Below, in pieces: positions 1 to 7,836 of a DNA stretch of 17,011 nucleotides (the stretch's first letter is position 1; each line of letters begins with the position of its first letter). Source of the stretch: Glomus cerebriforme (taxonomy: Eukaryota > Glomeromycota > Glomeromycetes > Glomerales > Glomeraceae); NCBI GenBank assembly GCA_003550305.1, contig QKYT01001044.1, positions 11,087-28,097 of the forward strand, given 5' to 3'. The notes beneath the pieces were generated by a model that saw only the letters and a list, made by a program, of their open reading frames with translations, did not search any database and was not told the origin of the DNA. A program made the position numbers and the translations under genes.

Positions 1-147
1 ATCTACAAAAGGTTTGACCATAATATAATAAAATAAGATGGAATATAAAATGAGTCAAAACTACAAACAATACAATAATAAATTTATTATTTATTATTTT
101 TATTTTTGACGCAAAATGCGCTNCAAAAATGACTAGGATCATAGAAA
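1..147. other. AT-rich flank of the LINE relic
   Basis: No gene is visible. Positions 79-107 are nearly pure A/T and T-rich, which on the minus strand is an A-rich run just beyond the LINE reading frame and could be its 3' tail. A GACGCAAAATGCGC-like string at 108-121 is an imperfect palindrome of a kind that may mark another repeat edge. One ambiguous base occurs at 123. Confidence 0.3.
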
Positions 148-438
148 CTAAACTATTTCTAAAACTAGATAATAATTTGAAGCTGAGCCCCCCCAAGAAA
201 AATAAAAATTAGAAAGTGATAAATTGAAAAGTGAAGAAAATAAACTATAGTCTATTGATAAAGAATTAATAAAAGAATTAAAAGAAACAATATTCGACGA
301 AAAAATTATAGAACGATAACGAGTCCATGAACCAGAATGTAAAAAATTTGATGAAGCCCGGCCGTAAATGATTTCTATTTGGAGATGAGGAGCCAGTACT
401 AAGGCTGGTTTGTCCGGAGCACGTGTAGAAGCTTGACG
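148..438 (-). pseudogene. Possible in-frame C-terminal tail of the LINE polyprotein
   Basis: A minus-strand frame is open for 96 codons between a TAA at 439-441 and a TAG at 148-150. It has no ATG, so a start-based ORF caller would miss it. It lies in exactly the same frame as the zinc-binding segment, separated only by two TAA codons at 460 and 439. The product begins basic and Pro/Ala-rich and ends rich in Ser, Phe and Leu, with a WTRYR string in the middle. The opposite strand has stops in the matching region. I read it as the decayed end of the LINE protein; a chance open frame is possible because the second half is low in complexity. Confidence 0.4.
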
Positions 439-462
439 TTAGGCGCGTGTTTTTTGATTTTA

Positions 463-1081
463 CCGGTTATGTTGAGAGATTTTTCCCATTGGACGCGGGC
501 ATCGCAATGTGCTAGCCACGTGACTTTGCGTAGGTCCTGCATATAATAATGAAGTCCATGATATGTAGATTTCTAGTTTTATCTTAGGAAAGATTGGGAT
601 TAAGAGTTCACTCAGGTCGCGAGGGACCAGTTGATGAGAGAGCAACATTAGGTGGGTGTTATGGTGTGGCAACAGTCGTATCGACGGATTGAATAGTGGA
701 ATAAAATCCACCGTTTTGGCAATATCTGAAATGGATAATAATGATGATTGAGAGTCGAATAAAAATTTTATAAAAGAATTATAATGTGTATTAATAATAT
801 CTATAATATTGACGGTGTATTTTGGGCAAAATATAATGTGATAATTATTGTCAAGTGTCTGATGACAAGAAGGGCAAGGAATGGGAGCTTTGGGATAAAC
901 AAATGATAAATTGCGTCGTAAGAGGTCACCAGTGGGTAGAAGGCAATTTAATGATTTGATTTTGTAAGAAATGTAGGAGTTATATTCAAAACTAGTTATA
1001 TTTCAACCATTGTTCTGTGAGGGAAAAGTCGATCGCTGTATTGAGGAAAATCGGATTTAAAGCAAAAGAATTAATTATTGA
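463..1081 (-). pseudogene. LINE C-terminal region with CCHC-type zinc-binding module
   Basis: Downstream of RNase H on the minus strand, one frame (about 1007-1081) runs into a TEQWLK motif. After a small frameshift near 1003-1006, a second frame stays open for 180 codons (463-1002). That frame contains SYKIKSL, LLPTGDLLRRN and then PCPSCH followed by NYHIIFC, a C-x2-C-H...H-x3-C pattern like the zinc-binding module that follows RNase H in many LINE proteins. The frame ends at a TAA (460-462). A likely nucleic-acid-binding role is inferred from the family. The only start codon in the frame is a GTG at 709-711, which is not a real start. Confidence 0.65.
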
Positions 1082-1204
1082 TTAAAATGTCGACTTGCGA
1101 ATAAATTGAGGCACCATTTCCTCGATAGTTTTTCGACGGGTCTTAGGTTTATCCAATTGAGGGTCACTTTTTAGTTCGCCATATATTTGGGATTGGGGAC
1201 GCTA

Positions 1205-1677
1205 AATGGCGCCCTCTTTTGATAGGTTGTCCGCGATGTCATTAAAATAGTCTGAGCTGTGGGCTTTCACTTTAGTGAAGGTAATCGTTAATTGCTGTGA
1301 AGTAGTCACTTGTTTTATAGCCGACCATATAAGATGGTTGTTAATCTTTTGGAATTTTCGGTTTGATAATAAAAGGATCCATTATTTTGGTAAAGGTGGA
1401 ATTGCAGCAGGCTGAATCAGTAAAGATATGGGCTTTGGCCGATTGTGGCAATTAAACAGCGCCGTTAATATCGCCATAGCTTCACCTCGTGTTGAAGACG
1501 GGTTGAGGATGGGTTTCGCTTTATACTGGTTGGGTTCCTTGGGGTGTTAATTTCGATCCATCCGAAACCGGATTTGCATGCGTCAATACCTATTTGTTGA
1601 ACTGAACCATCAGTGTAAAATTGGAATTCAGTATAATTAGAACATTTTAATTTATATAATTTTAGTTCATCTATAGA
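1205..1677 (-). pseudogene. RNase HI domain of the LINE relic (frameshifted)
   Basis: All four acidic landmarks of RNase HI can be read on the minus strand, but in more than one frame. FYTDGS (about 1603-1620) carries the first Asp. GEAMAIL (about 1470-1489) carries the Glu, in a shifted frame. IFTDSA (about 1410-1427) carries the second Asp. KAHSSDYFNDIADNLSKEGA (about 1207-1270) carries the last Asp and the typical end of the domain. In an active element this enzyme would cut the RNA strand of the RNA:DNA hybrid during retrotransposition. Frameshifts between the first and second blocks and again before the third, plus stops, make it non-functional. The identity is firm because four separate family motifs occur in the right order and spacing. 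Confidence 0.85.
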
Positions 1678-2076
1678 GTTCTGGTTTTAGTTAAAAGTTG
1701 GTCTATTAGTGTCGTCATCGGTGGGGTAACAGTAGTCGAGTGTGAAGGATTAGAAATTATTCGGTGAATATTAAAAACAGTAACTTTAATAGTATGAATG
1801 GGGATGTTAATAAAACAAAATGTTTATAAGGGAGTGAAGAAAGAAAATCTTTTTTTTGTATTTGTTGCCATTGATATAAATTTTATGTAAGTGTAAAGTG
1901 GGTTTTATAAAAACGCATTTCGGACGGTTTTCTCTATAGTACGGGTATGTAGCGAGCAACCTGAGCAAGGAATCAACATGGGAGGATGTTTGCTAGGTGT
2001 GCTAGTGTTAGATATTGAGGGGGGAACGGAANGTGTCCAATGNTCTATGTAAGAGATACTTGTACCGAAGGGGTCA

Positions 2077-2718
2077 TTAATTTGTTCGATCGTCTTGCCA
2101 AATAATGCACAAGAGGTAGAAGCGTTCCATGATGCGGTCCATTCTTTTTTGGGTCGGTAATAGTAGTCTTTTGAGATTTTTGGTATAATCTGTGAAGGTG
2201 CTTTGCATGTTGTACTGTATTTTGTAACGTCTATTATTATTAGTTATGGTATGATCGTCGATATATTTCTTATACCATTTGGGTTGTTTGCCAGGTAGAT
2301 TGTCTGATGGGTGTAGTGGGTCTCTGTTAATTTCTGAACATTTGTTGGCGTATAAGCCGTCTATTGTAGTTAGTTGTTTTTCATAGAAGAGGTGACGTAG
2401 TTTCCAGCTTGCGATAGTACTTGCGTTGTGCAGTAATTTATCAACTATATGTGATGTGCCGCCTCGGATCATAGTGTCATCTGAAGGTGTGAAGGCGCCT
2501 ATTTTACTAAGTAGAATTAATGCTTTGGTTAGAAAGGAAAATTGAGGGTATGACTTTTGGTTTATTGCTTGTAATCGTTGAAATGATAACCAAAGGTCAA
2601 GTTGTGCATCGTTTAAAAGTTGTAGGGCTACTGAGTCTAGTGATGGGTCAAAAAGTTGAGTCTCTCCTATTTGGCCGGTTTGGTTTAAATTATAATTCTC
2701 TCTTAGTTTTTTTGTTGA
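2077..2718 (-). pseudogene. LINE polyprotein fragment: region between RT and RNase H
   Basis: One minus-strand frame is open for about 213 codons, from just after a TAA at 2719-2721 to the stop at 2077-2079. The first ATG lies at 2472, but the frame is equally open and protein-like above it, so 2472 is not a true start. The product is basic and rich in Leu, Lys and Tyr, with no catalytic motif I recognise. A YIDD-like string near residue 150 sits in the wrong context for an RT active site. After two adjacent stops the same frame continues through a proline/serine-rich stretch ending in a PCSGC motif near 1945-1960. The assignment rests mainly on position, immediately upstream of RNase H on the same strand. 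Confidence 0.55.
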
Positions 2719-2740
2719 TTACTTAATTATAATCTATACA

Positions 2741-3560
2741 GATAAATATGCCAAAATATGGAAGAAAGTGGAGATTCAAAGATCTATAAGAATATTTTCT
2801 GAAATGGAACGAACAAATATTGGGAGACAATATTAGGAATTAAGTTAGAAAGACCACAATTGAAAATATAGAGGAAATATAATAACGCAATAGATGAAAT
2901 CGATTACAAACATAGATGAAAGCAGTATACAGCAATGAAAAGAAGNTACAGAATATAAACTTGATGAAATTTTGCCANCATATAAACTATTANAATAAAA
3001 AATTTTTTATAACNTAGTGGAAAGTAAATNTAATCAAGAAGAAGAAACATGATAGCATCTATGGATTTGCANCAGGAATAAAGACAGTGTGTAAAAAGCT
3101 TATGGAAGAAGAATACAAGACAAATGGAAAAGAAAGAGAAAAGGTTTATAAAATATATAAAATTTAAATGTATAAGAATTGGAGAAGAGATCAAGAATTC
3201 TGGAAAATAAAAAGAAAGTAAATAGGGATGATTAAAAAACAATTATAAATGTAGGAAATAAGAAGAGAAAAAAATGATTGAATAAAACTAAATATACGAT
3301 ATAAAAGATGTGAAGAGGTTAAGGGAATAGAAGAAAAGAAAAAGTAGATTAAAACGAAATAGACGATACAAATAAGAAAGAAATACACGAGAAAAAAGGA
3401 ATAAATATGAAAGAAGGAAAAAAATACAAAGAAACAAAATAGATGAAATATATAGTAAACAGATTAACAGAAATAAAACATAATATAGATTATAAACTCG
3501 AAGGATTAGTACAACATATACATAAGGGACATATTAATAGAAAGCAGTTAGGTATAAATC
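2741..3560 (+). other. Purine-rich, coding-like decayed segment, unidentified
   Basis: The + strand is dominated by A and G for about 800 bp. In the frame starting at 2741 it reads as Lys/Glu/Arg/Asn-rich peptide pieces (for example KYAKIWKKVEIQRSIRIFSE, and later KWKRKRKG) separated by many stops. The minus strand is open for 112 codons at 2904-3242 but gives a Phe/Leu/Ile/Ser-rich string, the expected mirror of a purine-rich coding strand. Seven ambiguous bases lie between 2946 and 3072. I infer an old coding relic of a repeated element; no family motif is recognisable, and simple compositional skew is the alternative. Confidence 0.3.
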
Positions 3561-4850
3561 ATTTCATGTAAATTGTAAATAGAGATACTCAAATTTAAAC
3601 TATGAATTTCAAATTTTATTTAAACATTCGGTTAGAACTTAGAATAGAATATATTGTTAAATAAGACAATTTGTAAATTATTTTATACAATATTGAATAA
3701 AATATTGCGATCATGCATTAAAAAGAAGGGAGAATCAATGAAAGAATTATTAAGAATATTAATGATTGAATGCAATAATTGAACATGGAAAATATCTAGA
3801 GAACTGGAAAAAAGAAGCAATGTACTAAAATCTTTATAAATAGATTAAACTTTGAAATATGAGTCTTGGCCCCCAAATATAATTTCTAGTTATTTAGAAT
3901 AGTAGATTAGAGACAAAAAAAAAATTTAATTTTATCGGCGTTGAAAATTTCCTTAAAATTGCAAATTTTAATGAAAAGTTTAAATAATTAAAAAAATGTT
4001 ACATTAGCAAATAAATAATGGTTAACTGCAATCTAGTTGAAAATTTTGCGATCTTATTTGACGCAATCTGACCCGATACGCCAAGTTTTGTTCTGACCCT
4101 GGCGAAACAAATAATCATTAATGAGTAAAAATACGATCAATATTATCTTAACTTCTTCAAGCTTTTCCCTTACCAATTATTATGAATCAATATAATTTTT
4201 TGTGTAATAATATAATGTTTCACCAAAATCATAACCGATAATAAGCTCTCTTGTTCTCTTTTTGCGTCTTAATTTTTTAGATTCGGCGTGAAACACATTC
4301 TTATTATTTATATATTATATCTTTTGTTTGTGTATCTATTGTCTTTCTGCCCTTATCACGTTAACACATATGTAGTTTTGAAATTTATTTTATATGTTTT
4401 TTTTCACAAAATAAAAAAAATTATATTTATTTGTAAAATCCGGTTTACTCAAATATCGGTACAATTTGTCGCAATTTTTGAATTTTTAACATCTTAAATA
4501 TGACTTTGCTTTGTATATATAAAGCTCAAATAGAATGATAAAAATTTGAAATTTAATTCTGCATACCTTAAAAATCTTATTAACGTATAAATTTATTTAT
4601 TTTTTTTTTTTTGAAAAAAAAATCGAATGTAGGAAATATATTTCAAACTTCAAAGCTTCAATTTTTGCTTAAAAAATCAAGTCGACAAACTATCTCGAAC
4701 CCGACTATTCCATAATAATATTTAGTTATTAAAATTAATCCTGACGTAAATTTTTGTTGGTTTTTTCATGTGATTTGTTCATTTATAGTATAACCCGATC
4801 AACATGGGCTGAAGTTTATCCGATTTAGTGTAACCGTATGACGAAAAAAC
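3561..4850. other. AT-rich intergenic region upstream of the BTB-TLDc gene
   Basis: No reading frame here looks protein-coding. The 69-codon + frame at 4288-4497 is a Phe/Ile/Leu-rich product of AT-rich DNA. Two short patches are less AT-rich than the rest: 4058-4110 (around gacgcaatctgacccgatac) and 4791-4840. A TATATATAAAG string at about 4513-4523 could be a promoter element but lies about 380 bp from the gene start. Long A and T runs occur at 4598-4620 and near 4880. Confidence 0.5.
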
Positions 4851-4858
4851 TATATAAT
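4851..4858 (+). promoter_or_regulatory. TATA-like box of the BTB-TLDc gene
   Basis: TATATAAT lies 46 bp before the chosen ATG at 4904. If used, transcription would begin between it and that ATG, which favours 4904 over the in-frame ATG at 4838. The surroundings are extremely AT-rich, so this is only a candidate. Confidence 0.3.
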
Positions 4859-4903
4859 ATAAAAAAAAATTTTTTATTTGTAAAAAAAAAAAAAAAAGAA
4901 ATC

Positions 4904-6412
4904 ATGTCTTTCGAATATTCTCAAGAACTTTCTAATGATTATGAAATTTTACTTGAAACTGATAAAGAATATGATGTTATTATCTACGCTGGTGATGATG
5001 AAAATGTAGAAGAAATGCATGCTCTTTCAAATATTCTACGTATTAGGTCTCAATATTTTCGTACGGCTTTTTCTAACGAATTAATCGATAAAAAAGATGG
5101 TAAATATATTTGTAATTTACCAAAGATCTCTCCTCAATTTTTTAAAATTATTTTAAGGTAAATAATAAAAAACTTGATTTTATTATATATTTTTTATATA
5201 AAATTGACATAAAATTGATCATAATAATAATGTAATCAATTATTTAGATTTATTTATTGTGGAAAGATCGATTTAACGAAATTACAAGGATCAGATATTT
5301 TAAATTTTTTGATGGCGGTGGATGAACTTAAAATTCAAACGTTAGTTAATTGTGTTCAGGAATATTTGATCAAACATCATTCTGAATTTTTACAACAAAA
5401 TCCTATAAAAATACTTGAAACTGTTCATCAACTTGAAAATTTTACTGAATTATGGAAATTCTTTCTTGAAAAAATTTGTAAAGAACCTGATATAATATTC
5501 AATTCTGATAAATTTATTTGTCTAAAAACTCCTTTATTAGAATTACTTTTAAAACAGGATGATTTGTTATTAGATGAAATTGTTATATGGGATAATTTGA
5601 TCAAATGGACTTTTGCTCAACATCCTTCTATACAACAAGACGTTAAAAAATGGAATAAAGAGGATATCACAATTATGGAAAATACTTTTAGGAAATTTAT
5701 TCCTTTAATTAGATTTTATCAAATTTCTTCGGAAGATTTTCTTGATAAGGTATATCCTTTTAAAGCATTATTACCTGAAGATTTGATTAATAAAATACTT
5801 GCATTTCATATGAAAAAACAAAATTTTGATATACAACCTCCTAGAAAACCAAAAGCTATTTATGATTCAGTTTTAATTAAACCTCAACATTTTGCAATTT
5901 TTTCTAGTTGGATTGAAAAAAAGGATTTATCTTATTATAATGTAAAAGATGTAAAACATCTTCCTTATAATTTTAATTTACTTTATTGTGCTAGTAAGGA
6001 TGGTGATACACTTGCAACATTTCATGCTAAATGTGATTATAAGGGAGCTACTATAATTATAGCAAAAATTTCAAACTCTGATCAAATAGTTGGAGGTTAT
6101 AATCCACTTTTTTGGGATTCAAGTAGTACTTGTAAATCTACTAAGGATAGTTTCATCTTCTCTTTTAAAAATAAGGATGATATTCAGAGTGCAAAAGTTG
6201 GTTATAGTAATGGTATAAATTCTATAGGTGGATTCCCACCTAATGGTTTGGTATTTGGTGGTGGTGGTGGTGGTTGTCATTTAGCTTTATATATTAATGG
6301 TTGGTATAGTAATGCAAATGCAAATAATAAGAGTTATCCTAATATAGGTATACCATCAGGAAATTTTGATGTGGATGATTATGAGGTTTTTCAAGTTATA
6401 CAATCTGATTAA
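4904..6412 (+). CDS. BTB-BACK-TLDc domain protein (two exons)
   Basis: The coding sequence is join(4904..5157, 5248..6412), 472 residues. The BTB/POZ fold covers about residues 15-115, with YDVIIYAG and the core ILRIRSQYFRTAF. The BACK region spans about 120-255. The TLDc domain covers about 292-470: LLYCASKDGD, FHAKCDYKGATI, IVGGYNPLFWD, GYSNG and the terminal DVDDYEVFQV. BTB-BACK proteins commonly serve as substrate adaptors for CUL3 ubiquitin ligases; TLDc proteins such as yeast Oxr1 are tied to oxidation resistance and V-ATPase. Neither role can be shown here. ATG 4904 was chosen because MSFEYSQEL begins the conserved BTB sequence and the in-frame ATG at 4838 adds only a Lys/Asn-rich stretch read from poly-A. 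No frame damage is visible. A six-glycine run interrupts the TLDc domain. Confidence 0.93.
5158..5247 (+). other. Intron 1 of the BTB-TLDc gene (90 bp)
   Basis: The donor is GTAAAT and the acceptor TTATTTAG. Removing 90 bp joins exon 1 (ending ...KIILR) to FIYCGKIDLTKL in one frame; the split codon is AG|A for Arg85. Both sides read as one continuous BTB domain, so the splice is well supported. Without splicing the frame stops at 5159-5161, inside the donor. Confidence 0.92.
6257..6274 (+). repeat. (GGT)6 microsatellite inside the TLDc coding sequence
   Basis: Six perfect GGT codons encode Gly422-Gly427 between LVF and CHLAL. A trinucleotide run like this can change copy number without breaking the frame, so it is a likely site of length polymorphism in a surface loop of the TLDc domain. 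Confidence 0.85.
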
Positions 6413-6509
6413 TGTATAGTATTTTATAGATTTATACGTATATATAAAAGAACATTATCAATGTTAAGAATGTTTGAAATTTGTATTACAAATTTTTTTT
6501 GTTTAATAC

Positions 6510-6515
6510 AATAAA
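6510..6515 (+). terminator. Candidate polyadenylation signal of the BTB-TLDc gene
   Basis: AATAAA lies 98 bp after the stop codon, following a T-rich run. Position and sequence suit a fungal poly(A) signal, but such hexamers are common by chance in DNA this AT-rich. Confidence 0.35.
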
Positions 6516-7802
6516 AAATCTTAAAATGGTTTCTTTATATAATAAATATGTTTATAAATTCAGGTGCACTAAGTTATGGGAGAATATAAATATTAGTCTT
6601 GATATTTTCTCCTATACATTTTTTTAATAAGGTTTGTTTATTTAATCTTGAATGTTACAGTTATATTCAATTATTAACTTGTTTCTGCAAATTTATTTTG
6701 ATAATGGATCGTCTCAACCAACTTTTTTGATATGGAAAACTCTGCTGAAATTTTTTACTGATTATAAGATTATTATACAAGGCATAAAGAATTATATACT
6801 TGTATTTTTTTCTCACACAATTAATTATTAAATAAACAAGACAAATTCTTAACCAAAATATATGAATACATCAATTGTTTTGAAATTCAACGTGTTAATC
6901 CTTATGTAATGCAGTCAATTACATATATATATATCAATGTTTACTTCTCATATTATATTTGTTATAATGATATATTATAATATACAAATAAACATAACAA
7001 AGGGTTTATATTGGTACAAAATAAAATTTTTAGATTGATAAATTCAGATTATGATTTTATTGAGCGATTTTTTATTTTCAAAATATTATATTAAGATCAT
7101 TAAATGATAAGCTAATTATTAGAATTATTTCACGCTTGTTATAAATAAGAATAGTGAAATCTATAAATAAATTAAAAATGCAGAAAATGAATTTAATAAA
7201 ACCACTATCTTTTATAAAATCAAAATTAACACTGACCTGCATTATGAAGGCTGAAAATGAAAATAGTATAAGAAGCATTATTATGAATTGTGTTATAAAG
7301 AACCTGCATTTTCAAGCTGTTTATTATTTTTCAAATTTATAAAATTTATAAGATCTATTAGTGAGTAATAATTTGTAATATGAAAACAATGATGTAGGAA
7401 AATTTTAAAAAAGTCTTCCATTATTAATGATCTATTTGGAAAGAAAAAAATAAATTGGGATAATATCAAAATGCTTAAAATAAGAAAATTACAAATGAAA
7501 TTTAGTAGTACAATGTAACCTAAAAGAATATTTCAATGACGAAAGCATATTTTAATCAAAACTATAAATTTGAATTAGTAACTTGTGTATTAAATTTTGC
7601 ATGTAAAAACGGTTATTATTACTGGACTAAAGTACAATTAAGAAGTTTGTTTATACTGCGTAAGGTATTTCAAAATGATCAGCATGTGAGTGCGCAGTAA
7701 CCATTTATGACCGAACTAAATTTTGTTTTTTTTTGTACCCAATTTCACTGCAGATTTATTTATCTGCTTAATGACGTATTTAATTACAATAAAAAAATTT
7801 TT

Positions 7803-7809
7803 TATATAT
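7803..7809 (+). promoter_or_regulatory. TATA-like box of the Sel1-kinase gene
   Basis: TATATAT lies 28 bp before the ATG at 7837, after a poly-A/poly-T patch. This would imply a very short leader. It is a candidate only, given the local AT content. Confidence 0.25.
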
Positions 7810-7836
7810 TGACAATATTTGTCAAAAAAAGCAGAA

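Larger units (their letters stand above)
148..2718 (-). mobile_element. Decayed 5'-truncated non-LTR (LINE-type) retrotransposon
   Basis: Read on the minus strand from high to low coordinates, this stretch gives a post-RT linker region, a short Pro/Cys segment, an RNase HI domain, a CPSCH...H...C zinc-binding module and a long C-terminal tail. That order is typical of LINE polyproteins that carry RNase H. No reverse transcriptase palm motif or endonuclease is visible upstream of 2718, so the copy appears 5'-truncated, which is usual for LINEs. Several stops and at least three frame changes show it is dead. The segment is visibly richer in GC than the host intergenic DNA. Beyond 148 the minus strand becomes A-rich (79-107), possibly the old 3' tail. 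The element class is well supported; the exact ends and the clade are inferred. Confidence 0.75.
6413..7836. other. AT-rich intergenic region between the two host genes
   Basis: No convincing gene is present. Short frames at 7078-7278 (minus) and 7154-7342 (plus) overlap each other, have no family motif and match the local AT composition. A run of alternating TA occurs at 6922-6934. The last 150 bp (about 7690-7836) are less uniform and should hold the promoter of the Sel1-kinase gene. Confidence 0.5.

Noticed and set aside
2520..2726. 68-codon + strand frame
   Set aside because: Lies opposite the open LINE frame on the minus strand, which reads as the better protein.
2904..3242. 112-codon minus-strand open frame
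   Set aside because: A Phe/Leu/Ile-rich string with ambiguous residues, expected as the mirror of purine-rich + strand DNA; no motif or start context supports it.
4288..4497. 69-codon + strand frame, hydrophobic
   Set aside because: Composition matches random AT-rich DNA (Phe, Ile, Leu, Tyr); no signal-peptide logic, splice partner or family motif.
4838..4903. Upstream in-frame ATG of the BTB-TLDc gene
   Set aside because: The extra residues are Lys/Asn/Phe read from poly-A/T leader DNA and overlap the TATA-like sequence; conserved sequence starts at 4904.
7154..7342. 62-codon + strand frame
   Set aside because: Overlaps another short frame on the opposite strand, has no motif and matches background composition.
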